Shown here: positions 17,564 through 25,625 of the stretch, piece by piece
Numbering within the stretch: position 1 is the stretch's first letter
Layout of the letters: each line of letters starts with the position of its first letter
Source of the DNA: Shinella sp. PSBB067
GTDB lineage: Bacteria; Pseudomonadota; Alphaproteobacteria; Rhizobiales; Rhizobiaceae
DNA length: 64,000 nt
Direction: 5' to 3'
NCBI RefSeq assembly: GCF_016839145.1
Contig: NZ_CP069304.1
Location: 310,001 to 374,000, forward strand
Notes under the pieces: model-generated
Databases searched by the model: none
Seen by the model: the letters and a program-made list of their open reading frames with translations, nothing else
Told to the model about the DNA's origin: nothing
Translations under genes and position numbers: made by a program

Positions 17564-18598
17564 ATGCTGCCAAAGACGATGACGGCTGCCGTGCTGGTGC
17601 GCCCGGGCGCCTTCGAAATTCAGGCGGTCCCGGTGCCTCAGATCGGACCGGGCGATGTGTTGATCAAGGTGGCGCGGGTGGGCGTCTGTGGCACCGACGT
17701 GCATATCTACCGCGGCCATTACGCAGCCGACTGGCTGCCGCTCATTCCGGGCCACGAATTCTCCGGGACCGTTGCCGCCATCGGCGATGGCGTGACCACG
17801 GTCGATGTCGGCACGAGGGTGATCGCTGATGTCAATATCGGCTGCGGCCATTGCTTTTATTGCCGCAAGAACGAGGTGATGAACTGCTCGGAGGTCAAGC
17901 AGCTCGGTATTCACATCGACGGTGCCTTCGCCGAATATGTGAAGGTCCCGCAGCGCCTCGTCATTCCCATCCCAGATGAGATGCCCTTCGAGGTCGCCGC
18001 GCTTGCCGAACCACTCGGCTGCACCGTCCGTGCTGCGAAGAAGAGCAACATCCGGTTCGGCGAGAGCGTACTCGTCATCGGCGCCGGGCCGATCGGCAAT
18101 TTCCACGTCCAGCTGGCGCGTGCCATCGGCGCTGCGCCCATCATCGCTGCCGATCTCAATCCTGAGCGCTTGCGGCTGGCGAAAGACTGCGGCGCGGATA
18201 TCGTCGTTTCCGAAATGAGCACACTCGATGCCGCCGTCGGCGCGGTAACCGATGGGAGAGGGGCCGATGTCGTCATCGAGAGCGTCGGCCTGCCCGCGCT
18301 TTACGAGGGGGCTTTCGATCGTGTCCGGCCCGGTGGGCGGATCGCTGCCTTCGGTCTCGCGGGTGACGATGCGACAGCTCGGTTCGCACCGCAGAAAATG
18401 GTGCTGAAGGAGACTGGTATTCGCGGTTCCGTGGCCGCGATGGGGGATGATATGCACGATGCGCTGACTCTGCTGCGTTTCGGACGGATCGACGTGCGGC
18501 CTTTCCTGCAGGAGACCCGGCCGCTGTCCGAGGTGCAGCAGGCGATCGAAACGTTCGCGGCAAATCCAGCTATTTTGAAAATGCAGATCGTCGTCTGA
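17564..18598 (+). CDS. Zinc-dependent medium-chain alcohol/polyol dehydrogenase
   Basis: A 344-aa MDR-family dehydrogenase. The catalytic zinc ligands are in VGVCGTDVHIYRG and IPGHEFSGTVAAIGDGV. The structural zinc site has four cysteines in IGCGHCFYCRKNEVMNC. The coenzyme motif VIGAGPIGNFHVQLARAIGA follows, with an aspartate at the end of the next strand (AADLN) suggesting NAD. It resembles sorbitol, threonine and galactitol-phosphate dehydrogenases. AAAAGGAGAG precedes the ATG. It is fifth in the importer operon and probably oxidises a secondary hydroxyl of the imported polyol or an intermediate. Confidence 0.93.
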   Translation: MLPKTMTAAVLVRPGAFEIQAVPVPQIGPGDVLIKVARVGVCGTDVHIYRGHYAADWLPLIPGHEFSGTVAAIGDGVTTVDVGTRVIADVNIGCGHCFYCRKNEVMNCSEVKQLGIHIDGAFAEYVKVPQRLVIPIPDEMPFEVAALAEPLGCTVRAAKKSNIRFGESVLVIGAGPIGNFHVQLARAIGAAPIIAADLNPERLRLAKDCGADIVVSEMSTLDAAVGAVTDGRGADVVIESVGLPALYEGAFDRVRPGGRIAAFGLAGDDATARFAPQKMVLKETGIRGSVAAMGDDMHDALTLLRFGRIDVRPFLQETRPLSEVQQAIETFAANPAILKMQIVV

Positions 18599-18632
18599 GT
18601 GTCGGAAGCCGGATACGAGCAAAAAGGAAACA

Positions 18633-19853
18633 ATGATGGCCGCAGAGCGCAATCCCCGCACACGTCGCCTTCGCCTCGGCATGATCGGTGGCGGCGAGGG
18701 CAGCCTTATCGGCCGCGGCCATCGTTATGCCGCTCGTCTTGACGACAGTTTCGACCTCGTCGCCGGTGCCTTTTCCGCGACCGCCGCGCGGTCGGTTGCG
18801 TCGGGCGAAGCGCTTGGTCTGCCTGCCGACCGCGTCTATGCCGACTGGCGCCATATGCTGTCGCAGGAGCAGGCATTGTCTGCGGACGAGCGGATCGACG
18901 CCGTCGCCATCGTCACGCCGAACCATGTGCATTGCGAACAGGCGATCGCCTGTCTAGAGGCTGGCTTCCACGTCATTTGCGACAAGCCGCTCGGTGTCGA
19001 TCTCGCCGAAGCGCTCCGGCTCGAAGCGGTCGCGCGCGAAAGCGGCCGCGTCTTCGTGCTGACTCATAACTACTCCGGTTATCCCCTCGCGCGCCATGCG
19101 CGTGAAATGATTAGCCGCGGCGATATCGGCACCATCCGCATCGTCCAGGTCGAGTATGTTCAGGACTGGCTCAGCAAACCGATCGAGAAAGCGGGGCATA
19201 AGCAGGCTGTCTGGCGCCAGGATCCGGGGAAGGCGGGGCCAGGCGGTGCGCTCGGCGATATCGGCACACATGCCTATCAGCTGGCGTCTTTCATGACCGG
19301 CCTTCACGCGGACGAGATTTTCGCCGACCTATCGTCATTTGTTGACGGCCGGGCGCTGGACGACAACGCGAATGTCCTTTTGCGCTTCGGCAGTTTTGCC
19401 AAAGGCATGCTTTGGGTTTCCCAGGTTGCCCCCGGCAACGAAAACGCACTGCGGATTCGCATTTTCGGTAGTGAGGGCAGCATCGCCTGGGCTCAGGAGG
19501 AGCCGAATCGGCTGAGCTATTCCCGATTGGGCGAACCCGAATGCATCATCACGCGTGCAAGTGCTGCGGTGGGGCGTGACGGCAACTATGCCACACGCGT
19601 ACCTCCCGGCCATCCCGAAGGCTGGATCGAGGGCTTCGCTCAAATTTACAGTGATGCTGCGGAAGTCATCACCGCGCAGATGGAGGGGCGAGCTGCTAAT
19701 CCAGGCGCCATCCTATTGCCGACCGTTCAGGACGGGATAAAGGGAATGCAATTCGTGCTGGCATCCGTACAGTCACATCGTTCTGGGCAATGGGTGAGGA
19801 CATCTGACATTGAAGCGGGAGGGTGTGTGACACCTCAATCCTTTGATTCTTGA
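18633..19853 (+). CDS. Gfo/Idh/MocA-family NAD(P) oxidoreductase
   Basis: A 406-aa dehydrogenase of the inositol dehydrogenase/glucose-fructose oxidoreductase family. The N-terminal Rossmann motif is RLGMIGGGEGSLIGRGH. The family catalytic lysine sits in CDKPLG, and GGALGDIGTHAYQLASF carries the conserved aspartate and histidine of the C-terminal domain. Such enzymes oxidise or epimerise ring hydroxyls of sugars and inositols. It is the last gene of the importer operon, 34 bases after the alcohol dehydrogenase, with AAAAAGGAAAC before tandem ATGs. Its presence supports a sugar- or cyclitol-like substrate. Confidence 0.93.
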   Translation: MMAAERNPRTRRLRLGMIGGGEGSLIGRGHRYAARLDDSFDLVAGAFSATAARSVASGEALGLPADRVYADWRHMLSQEQALSADERIDAVAIVTPNHVHCEQAIACLEAGFHVICDKPLGVDLAEALRLEAVARESGRVFVLTHNYSGYPLARHAREMISRGDIGTIRIVQVEYVQDWLSKPIEKAGHKQAVWRQDPGKAGPGGALGDIGTHAYQLASFMTGLHADEIFADLSSFVDGRALDDNANVLLRFGSFAKGMLWVSQVAPGNENALRIRIFGSEGSIAWAQEEPNRLSYSRLGEPECIITRASAAVGRDGNYATRVPPGHPEGWIEGFAQIYSDAAEVITAQMEGRAANPGAILLPTVQDGIKGMQFVLASVQSHRSGQWVRTSDIEAGGCVTPQSFDS

Positions 19854-20017
19854 GCATCCCTACACACCGATACGTTCACCGGAACCAGGATCTTGCGGTT
19901 AACACGCCTCGCCTCCATTAGATGACGCTTCGGCGAGCCAGGGGCTTGGATCGGTCACCACAGTGATTTCCCGATCTCCATTGAGCCACTCTGGGAAGAC
20001 AGGAGTGGGAGATCAGA

Positions 20018-21902
20018 ATGAGGCTCTGCGTATCGGTGCGAAAGTTCTCGGCAGTCTTGCACGTGTCCGCGGAGCTGCAGTGTCGGAGAAATGGCATTCA
20101 TAATGGGGCTATCCTTCAGGCATTCACATTCCGCTCGCGCCGTCGGCACGATCCACTGCTTGCGGCGGTCGCGACCCTGAAAATGCTCTCTGTGGAAGGA
20201 CGTCGTGTCCTGCCGGATCGTGTGCCGGTCGGCCATCTGGGAGCGACCGAAAGGAAACGGATCTTCGACGATGGCAAGCCGGATCGGCGACTTTATGAAA
20301 TCGCCACGCTTGCCCATTTGGGGACCGGCTGCATTCGCGGGATGTGTGGGTCGAGGGCAGTCGGTCGTTCCGTCCGATAGACGAAGATCTCATGCCAAAG
20401 CCAACCTTTGTTGCTCTGAAGGGGCAAGATCAGCTTGGCCTCGGTGTCCCAGGGCGGCGGTGCGGCCTGGCTCGCCGATGTCAGGGAGATGACGGACGTC
20501 AATCTCAAAAGGTTGGCCTGGCGCGCCCGTTTCGGCAAGCTCGATGGTGTGAGGATGGAAAACGGCACGTTGATCGTGACGCCGCAAGTCAGCGATGTTT
20601 CCGCCGCGGCGGAAGCCCTCAATGCCGAAATCACGGACATGTATCCTCTGGTCGAGGTGCCCGATCTCCTACGGGACGTGCATGAGTGGATCGGATTTGC
20701 CGACCAGTTCACCCATGCCCGGACGGGATATGCACCACATAACATATCCGCCATGCTGGCTGGCGTACTTGCCGATGGCACGAATCTCGGCCCGAAACGC
20801 ATGGCTGGGGCGTCGAAGGGGATCAGCGCCCACTAGATCGGCTGGATGCGCAGCTTCCATGTCCGCTCCGAAACCTATCGGGCCGCGCAGACCTCCGTTA
20901 CTGACGCCCATACACGTCATCCGCACTCCGAAATCTGGGGTGGCGGAACGAGCGCTTCATCCGATGGTCAGTTCTTCCGCGCCAGCGACCGGGCCGCCAG
21001 GCGCGGCGATATCAACCTGCATTATGGCAGTGGGCCGGGCTTCGAAATTCTACAGCGGCCTTTCCGACCAATACGGATATTACAGCATCCTGCCGATCAG
21101 CCCGACCGGGAGCGAGGCCGTCTATGTGCTCGACGGCCTGTTCGACCACGACACGGTTCTGGAGATCGAGGAGCTGTTTACCGATACCGGCGGCGCCAGC
21201 GATCATGTCTTTGCCCTGTTCTGCCTGATCGGCAAGCGATTCGCGCCGCGCCTTCGCAATATCAAGGACCGGAAATTCCACACCTTCGAGAAGGCCGATA
21301 GCTATCCGGCGCTGGCAAATCATATTGGCGTGCCGATCAACACCGCCCTGATCATGGAACATTGGGACGAACTCCTGCGCCTTGCCGCCTCGATCACGGC
21401 GCCCACGGTCGCGCCGTCGGCGATCCTCAAGAGGCTCTCTGCCTCGTCGAAATCCAGCGATCTTGCCAAGGCGTTGCGTGAGCTCGGCCGCATCGAGCGT
21501 ACGCTGTTCATGATCGAATGGTATTCCAGCCCCGCGTTGCGGCGGCGCTGTCAGGCCGGGCTCAACAAGGGCGAAGCCGCGCACACGTTCAAGCGCGCCG
21601 TCTTCTTCCAAGAGCGCGGCGAAATCCGTGATCGCTCATTTGACAATCGGGCATTCCGCGCTTCCGGCCTCAACCTGGTGGTCAGCGCCATCGTCCATTG
21701 GAACACCGTCTATCTCAGCCGGGCAACGGCCCATCTGCGACAACGGCGCCGGAATATTCCCGACGCGTTGCTGAAACACGTCTCCCCGCTCAGTTGGGAG
21801 CACATAAATCTCACCGGCATTTATTCCTGGGACACAGAGCAACAGATGTCCGAGGGCTTCAGGCCCTTGCGACTTCCCCGCAAAATCCTCCGGGCCGCAT
21901 GA
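20018..21902 (+). pseudogene. Decayed Tn3-family transposase (frameshifted, 5'-truncated)
   Basis: Recognisable Tn3 transposase sequence runs in several frames. RRLYEIATLAHL is in one frame near 20290. WVEGSRSFRPIDEDLMPKPTF is in another from 20347. From about 20450 the first frame resumes with NLKRLAWRARFGKLDGV and LLRDVHEWIGFADQFTH. At 20834 the SAHQIGWMR motif is broken by TAG where CAG is expected. The frame continues to about 21040, then shifts again at KFYSGLSDQYGYYSILPIS and runs clean to the natural C-terminus SWEHINLTGIYSWDTE...ILRAA. So there are at least three frameshifts and one nonsense change. The N-terminal third was not recognised, and the part before about 20270 is only tentatively included. 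Confidence 0.88.
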
Positions 21903-21921
21903 CATTCACCGTCTGTTCGAC

Positions 21922-21959
21922 CTTAGCGTACGATTTTGCACTCCTCTTGTTCCGACCCC
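21922..21959 (-). repeat. 38-bp terminal inverted repeat of the Tn3-family element
   Basis: Read on the minus strand this is exactly 38 bases beginning GGGGTCGG and ending ACGCTAAG, the start and end expected of Tn3-family terminal repeats. It lies 19 bases after the transposase stop, where the outer end should be. No matching copy was found upstream of the transposase remnant. Confidence 0.8.
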
Positions 21960-21999
21960 AGGTGGGACGGTGGCGCTTGCCCTGGAGTTCGGGCTTTGC

Positions 22000-22422
22000 T
22001 TAAAGGACGGTCAGCACCACATCCATGTTGCCGCGCGTCGCCTTTGAAAACGGGCAACGCCGGTGCGCATCGGCGACGAGGCGCTCGGCGACCTCGCGTT
22101 CGACGCCCGGGATCGAAATGCGAAGTTCAGCGGTCAGCCTGTAGCCATCCTCGCCCGCGAGGACGCCGACGCTGGCGTCGATCGTCGGGTCTTCGGGAAG
22201 GGACACCTTGCCCAGCCGGGCTGAAAGCTTGGTGGCGCTCAGGAAGCAGGCCGAATAGCCGGCGGCGAAAAGCTGCTCGGGATTGGTGCCGGCCCCGCCG
22301 GGCCCGCCGAATTCCGGGGGTATGGTGAGCTTCACCTCAAGGTTTCCGTCATCGCTGCGGATCTTCCCGTCGCGGCCGCCGGTCGCGGTAACGTGTGCTG
22401 TGTATACGAGTTTGTCGGTCAT
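22000..22422 (-). CDS. ohr: Organic hydroperoxide resistance protein (Ohr, OsmC superfamily)
   Basis: A 140-aa thiol peroxidase that reduces organic hydroperoxides in the cytoplasm. The two redox cysteines are in [11 protein letters not shown] (Cys59) and [13 protein letters not shown] (Cys123), both in the Ohr-type context rather than that of Osm[20 protein letters not shown] is also diagnostic. It lies 15 bases after the racemase-fold gene at the end of the long minus-strand importer operon and may protect against peroxides formed during catabolism. No OhrR-type regulator is adjacent, so it is probably transcribed with the operon. Confidence 0.93.
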   Translation of the reverse strand: MTDKLVYTAHVTATGGRDGKIRSDDGNLEVKLTIPPEFGGPGGAGTNPEQLFAAGYSACFLSATKLSARLGKVSLPEDPTIDASVGVLAGEDGYRLTAELRISIPGVEREVAERLVADAHRRCPFSKATRGNMDVVLTVL

Positions 22423-22437
22423 TGGCTCTCCAGTTCT

Positions 22438-23235
22438 CTAGGTGGATGCAAGGGATGCCGCTCCATGCGCCATCAGGGTTCGGAAATCTCTTCTCGCGCG
22501 CTCGTTCGCCAGTTTGAAAGAGGGGCCGCGGCTTGGCTCGAGATCGCTCAGCATGCGTAGCTGGACCCACATTTCCGCAGCCTTCAGGGCGACGGCCGCG
22601 CAATTGACCACGGGGGCATGACCGACGCGAAAGCCGCGCTCTCCGCCAACGAGCAGCCCCGGCAGTACGCCGGCCGGGACGATGACGTCCGCGCCGGCCT
22701 CGACCATCGGCTTCGCGATGCCGGAGAAGGCATCGAGCAGTTCCGCCTTCTTGATCGCGTCGCCTGCGAAGGCCTGGTCGAAATCACCCGGCGTAAGACC
22801 AAGCCCTGCGACGAATTTCACGCGATCACCCAGTCCGTAAAGGTCGGCCTGCTCGCGATGCATGGTTTCGAAGGCCGGATCGAGGGTGACGAGCCCGATC
22901 CGCCGGCCCAGTTGCGAGGCGGCCAGGAGCGTCGCCTCCCCGGTGCCGATGGCGGGAATCCGGACGGCGGAACGGATGTCGTAGAGGCACGGATCCTGAA
23001 AATGCCCCATGACGAAACAATCGTAGCCCTGGTCTTCCGCAGCCAGCGCCGCGTCTATCGCCTGAAGCCCGCAGCGCAGCTCGCTCAGGCGGCCGAAGTC
23101 GCGGTCGGGCGGGCTCATGCCGAAAACCGAGACCTCTGTTCCGGCCGCGGCGATGCCGTTGAGATACCGCGCCAGCCTCTCCAGGTAGGACGCGCCGGTA
23201 TGCGTATCGACAAAACTCTGCCAGAAAATCCTCAC
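22438..23235 (-). CDS. Asp/Glu/hydantoin racemase-fold protein lacking both catalytic cysteines
   Basis: A 265-aa protein with the overall pattern of the aspartate/glutamate/hydantoin racemase superfamily: N-terminal MRIFWQSFVDTHTGASY, then DCFVMGHFQDPCLYDIRSAV, then LGRRIGLVTLDPAF. In active racemases the first cysteine precedes F-x-DP, but here His78 occupies that place. The second site, normally CAG or CTG, reads VPAGVLPG. Both acid/base cysteines therefore appear to be lost, though Cys83 lies near the first site. It may be an isomerase or decarboxylase with altered chemistry. It sits between the alpha/beta hydrolase and ohr in the importer operon. Confidence 0.75.
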   Translation of the reverse strand: MRIFWQSFVDTHTGASYLERLARYLNGIAAAGTEVSVFGMSPPDRDFGRLSELRCGLQAIDAALAAEDQGYDCFVMGHFQDPCLYDIRSAVRIPAIGTGEATLLAASQLGRRIGLVTLDPAFETMHREQADLYGLGDRVKFVAGLGLTPGDFDQAFAGDAIKKAELLDAFSGIAKPMVEAGADVIVPAGVLPGLLVGGERGFRVGHAPVVNCAAVALKAAEMWVQLRMLSDLEPSRGPSFKLANERARRDFRTLMAHGAASLAST

Positions 23236-23260
23236 CCTCTTATCCTCCCCAAAGTGCGGC

Positions 23261-24082
23261 TCATTGCCGGGCCGTGATGTCGTTGGCCTTCAGGAACGTC
23301 GCCACCGCGCCGGCGAATATTTTCGGCAGATGGTCCGGGAAGGGAATGGTTCCCCCGGATATTTCCTCAAGGCGCGCGCCGGGGATCGCGGCGGCGACCT
23401 TCGGGGCCGCCGCCAGCGCCTTCCTGTCCTCGCTTGGCGCAAGGACCAGCGTGGGGCAGCGGACGCGCCCGATCCGGTCTTCCATGCGATAGCGATAGAC
23501 GACGCGGTGCCCCTCCGCGGCCATGGGCCCGGCCTTCAGCGCATCGACCACGAAACGTTCCAGGAGATCGCGGCCCGTTCCTTTCGGATAATGTGGTCGG
23601 CGGCGCTCCCAGAGTTCCAGGATGTGCCGTCCGTCGTCGCGTGGCTCGACCGCGTCGATGATTTCTTCGTCCGCATGCTGGAGGCGCCGTTCGGCATCGA
23701 CGAAGGACATGGCGGAAAGGACGAGGTTCTCGACACGTTCGGGAGCGGCAGCGGCGATCTCGAGGGCGATGATGGCCCCCGTGTGGTGCCCCGCCACAGA
23801 AAAGCGCGGGATTTCGAGGGCGTCCATCAATTCGAGCGCGGCCGCGGCCCAGCCTTCGATCGTCGTCCATTCCGGCGGCAACGGATCGGAATCGCCAAAT
23901 CCGCGCGTATCCATCGCGATGGCGTGGAACTGCGCGCCAAGGATGGGCAACACGTCACGGAACTCCATCCAGGACCGTGGCGTCTGATGCAGAAGGAGGA
24001 CCGGCGCGCCGGAGCCGTTCTCGGCGATGTGGACGACACCGGAGGCGGTCTCGACAAATCGGCGGCGCGTCTTCTGCATCAT
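23261..24082 (-). CDS. Alpha/beta-fold hydrolase with an atypical nucleophile elbow
   Basis: A 273-aa protein of the MhpC/epoxide-hydrolase-like alpha/beta hydrolase group. The oxyanion region LLLHQTPRSWMEFRDVLP and the strand motif AIAMDTRGFGDSDPLP are typical. The nucleophile elbow, usually G-x-S-x-G or G-x-D-x-G, reads GHHTG (residues 98-102), so a histidine stands where serine or aspartate is expected. Later segments (VRCPTLVLAPSEDRKA and a C-terminal region IPFPDHLP) could supply the acid and the histidine. The substrate is unknown. It follows the ALDH gene by 25 bases in the same operon. A duplicated start (Met-Met) leaves a one-codon ambiguity. Confidence 0.85.
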   Translation of the reverse strand: MMQKTRRRFVETASGVVHIAENGSGAPVLLLHQTPRSWMEFRDVLPILGAQFHAIAMDTRGFGDSDPLPPEWTTIEGWAAAALELMDALEIPRFSVAGHHTGAIIALEIAAAAPERVENLVLSAMSFVDAERRLQHADEEIIDAVEPRDDGRHILELWERRRPHYPKGTGRDLLERFVVDALKAGPMAAEGHRVVYRYRMEDRIGRVRCPTLVLAPSEDRKALAAAPKVAAAIPGARLEEISGGTIPFPDHLPKIFAGAVATFLKANDITARQ

Positions 24083-24107
24083 CGGAATGCTTCCTTTTTG
24101 CTGGCGC

Positions 24108-25625
24108 TTACAGGAAATGCTGCACCATCGCCTTCACCCGCGTGTGCCCGAGAACCGCCTCCTCGCCGAGGTCGAAACCCTGGCCGGAGCTTTTCCAGCC
24201 ACCGAACGGCAGCGCCATGTCGAGCGCGTTATGGACATTCACCCAGATCGAGCCTGCCTTGATGCCCCTGCCCATCCTGCGGACTGTCCGGATGTCGTTG
24301 CTCCACACGCTGGCGCCAAGACCGAACTCCGTATCGTTGGCGAGTTGCAGCGCCTCCTCGTGCGTTTGAAACGATGCCGTCACGAGAACGGGGCCGAAGA
24401 TTTCTTCGGCAACGGGCGTCATGCCGGACGAGACGTCCGCCAGGATCGTCGGCTCGATGTAGGCGCCGTCATGGTCCGGGCAGCCGCCACCGGTGACGAG
24501 GCGGGCGCCCTCCGACCGGCCGGCGGCGATGAAGCCCAGCACGCGGTCGCGATGCGCGCGGTTTGCGAGCGGCCCCATCTGCGTCTCCGCCAGCAGGGGT
24601 GAGCCGAGCCTGATCGATCGGGCGATCTCGGCGACCCCCTCGACCACCTCGCGGTAGCGGCTGGCATGCACGTAGAGGCGCGAGCCCGCGCAGCAGTTCT
24701 GGCCATGGTTGGCGAAGATGCCCCAGGCGGCAGCCGGAATCGCCCGGTCGAGATCCGCGTCCTCCATCACGATGAAGGGCGATTTCCCGCCGAGCTCCAG
24801 GCTGACCGACTTGAATTGCGAGGCGGCCGCCTCCGCTATGCGCCGTCCGGTCGCGGTCGATCCGGTGAAGGAGACCTTGTCGACGCCCGGATGCTTCACA
24901 AGCGCCTCGCCGACGGCGGCCTCGCTGCTGGTCAGGACATTGAGGACGCCTTCCGGAATGCCGGCCTCCAGCGCCAGCTCCGCCAGACGCAGGGCGGTGA
25001 GGGGTGTTTGAGGGGCGGGTTTCAGGACGACGGTGCAGCCTGCCGCAAGGGCCGGGGCGATCTTCCAGATTGCAATTCCGAGCGCCACGTTCCAGGGAAC
25101 GATCGCCGCGACGACGCCGATCGGCTCGCGGTAGGTGTAGCCGTCGAATTCGCCGTTCGGGATATAGGGGATCGAGACCGGCAGCGTCGTGCCCTTGATC
25201 TTGGTCGCCATGCCGGCCATGTACCGCAGCACCAGTATCGAGTGCTCGACGTCGATGCCGCGCGTATTGGCAAGAAGGCGGCCGGATTCGAGCGTCGCGA
25301 TCTCCGAGAGTTCCCGGATGTTCTCCTGCAGCAGGTCCGCAAGGCGCAGCAGGCATGCCTCGCGTTCGTGCGGCCGTTTTCCTGCCCATGCGCCCCCCAG
25401 CGCCGTTCGTGCCGCGCTCACCGCGGCATCGACATCGCCGAGGCCGGCTTCCGCGGCGCGAGATACCATCCGGCCGGTCGTCGGGTCGATGACGTCATAG
25501 TGCCGCCGCCCCTCGACGGGTCGACCGGCGATGAACACGCCATGTTCCCGGTCGAGGAAGGACCTCGCCTCCGCGCAGAGCAGGTCCATGTCATTTTCGA
25601 GATGCCGCATTCCGGGCTCCTTCAT
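24108..25625 (-). CDS. Aldehyde dehydrogenase (second copy)
   Basis: A 505-aa ALDH-superfamily enzyme. It has the cofactor-binding segment VPWNVALGIAIWKIAPALAAGC, glutamate motif LELGGKSPFIV, catalytic cysteine in FANHGQNCCAGSRL, EEIFGPVLV and PFGGWKSSGQGFDLGEEAV. ATG at 25625 overlaps the ATPase stop as ATGA, although the frame stays open far upstream inside the ATPase gene on a shadow frame. It is fifth in the peptide-type importer operon and likely oxidises an aldehyde derived from the imported compound. It is distinct from the ALDHs at 7.2 and 44.5 kb. Confidence 0.94.
   Translation of the reverse strand: MKEPGMRHLENDMDLLCAEARSFLDREHGVFIAGRPVEGRRHYDVIDPTTGRMVSRAAEAGLGDVDAAVSAARTALGGAWAGKRPHEREACLLRLADLLQENIRELSEIATLESGRLLANTRGIDVEHSILVLRYMAGMATKIKGTTLPVSIPYIPNGEFDGYTYREPIGVVAAIVPWNVALGIAIWKIAPALAAGCTVVLKPAPQTPLTALRLAELALEAGIPEGVLNVLTSSEAAVGEALVKHPGVDKVSFTGSTATGRRIAEAAASQFKSVSLELGGKSPFIVMEDADLDRAIPAAAWGIFANHGQNCCAGSRLYVHASRYREVVEGVAEIARSIRLGSPLLAETQMGPLANRAHRDRVLGFIAAGRSEGARLVTGGGCPDHDGAYIEPTILADVSSGMTPVAEEIFGPVLVTASFQTHEEALQLANDTEFGLGASVWSNDIRTVRRMGRGIKAGSIWVNVHNALDMALPFGGWKSSGQGFDLGEEAVLGHTRVKAMVQHFL

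Larger units (their letters stand above)
20018..21959 (+). mobile_element. Remnant of a Tn3-family transposon with only one end
   Basis: The element consists of the broken transposase plus its right terminal repeat. Resolvase, passenger genes and the left repeat are absent. It separates the sugar/CoA block from the peptide-importer block, so it may mark an old insertion or a recombination junction between the two catabolic segments. The left boundary is estimated; 19854-20017 shows no gene and no repeat that I could recognise. Confidence 0.7.

Noticed and set aside
19854..20017. Search for a left terminal repeat of the Tn3 element
   Set aside because: No copy resembling GGGGTCGG...ACGCTAAG was found before the transposase remnant, so no composite or complete transposon is claimed.
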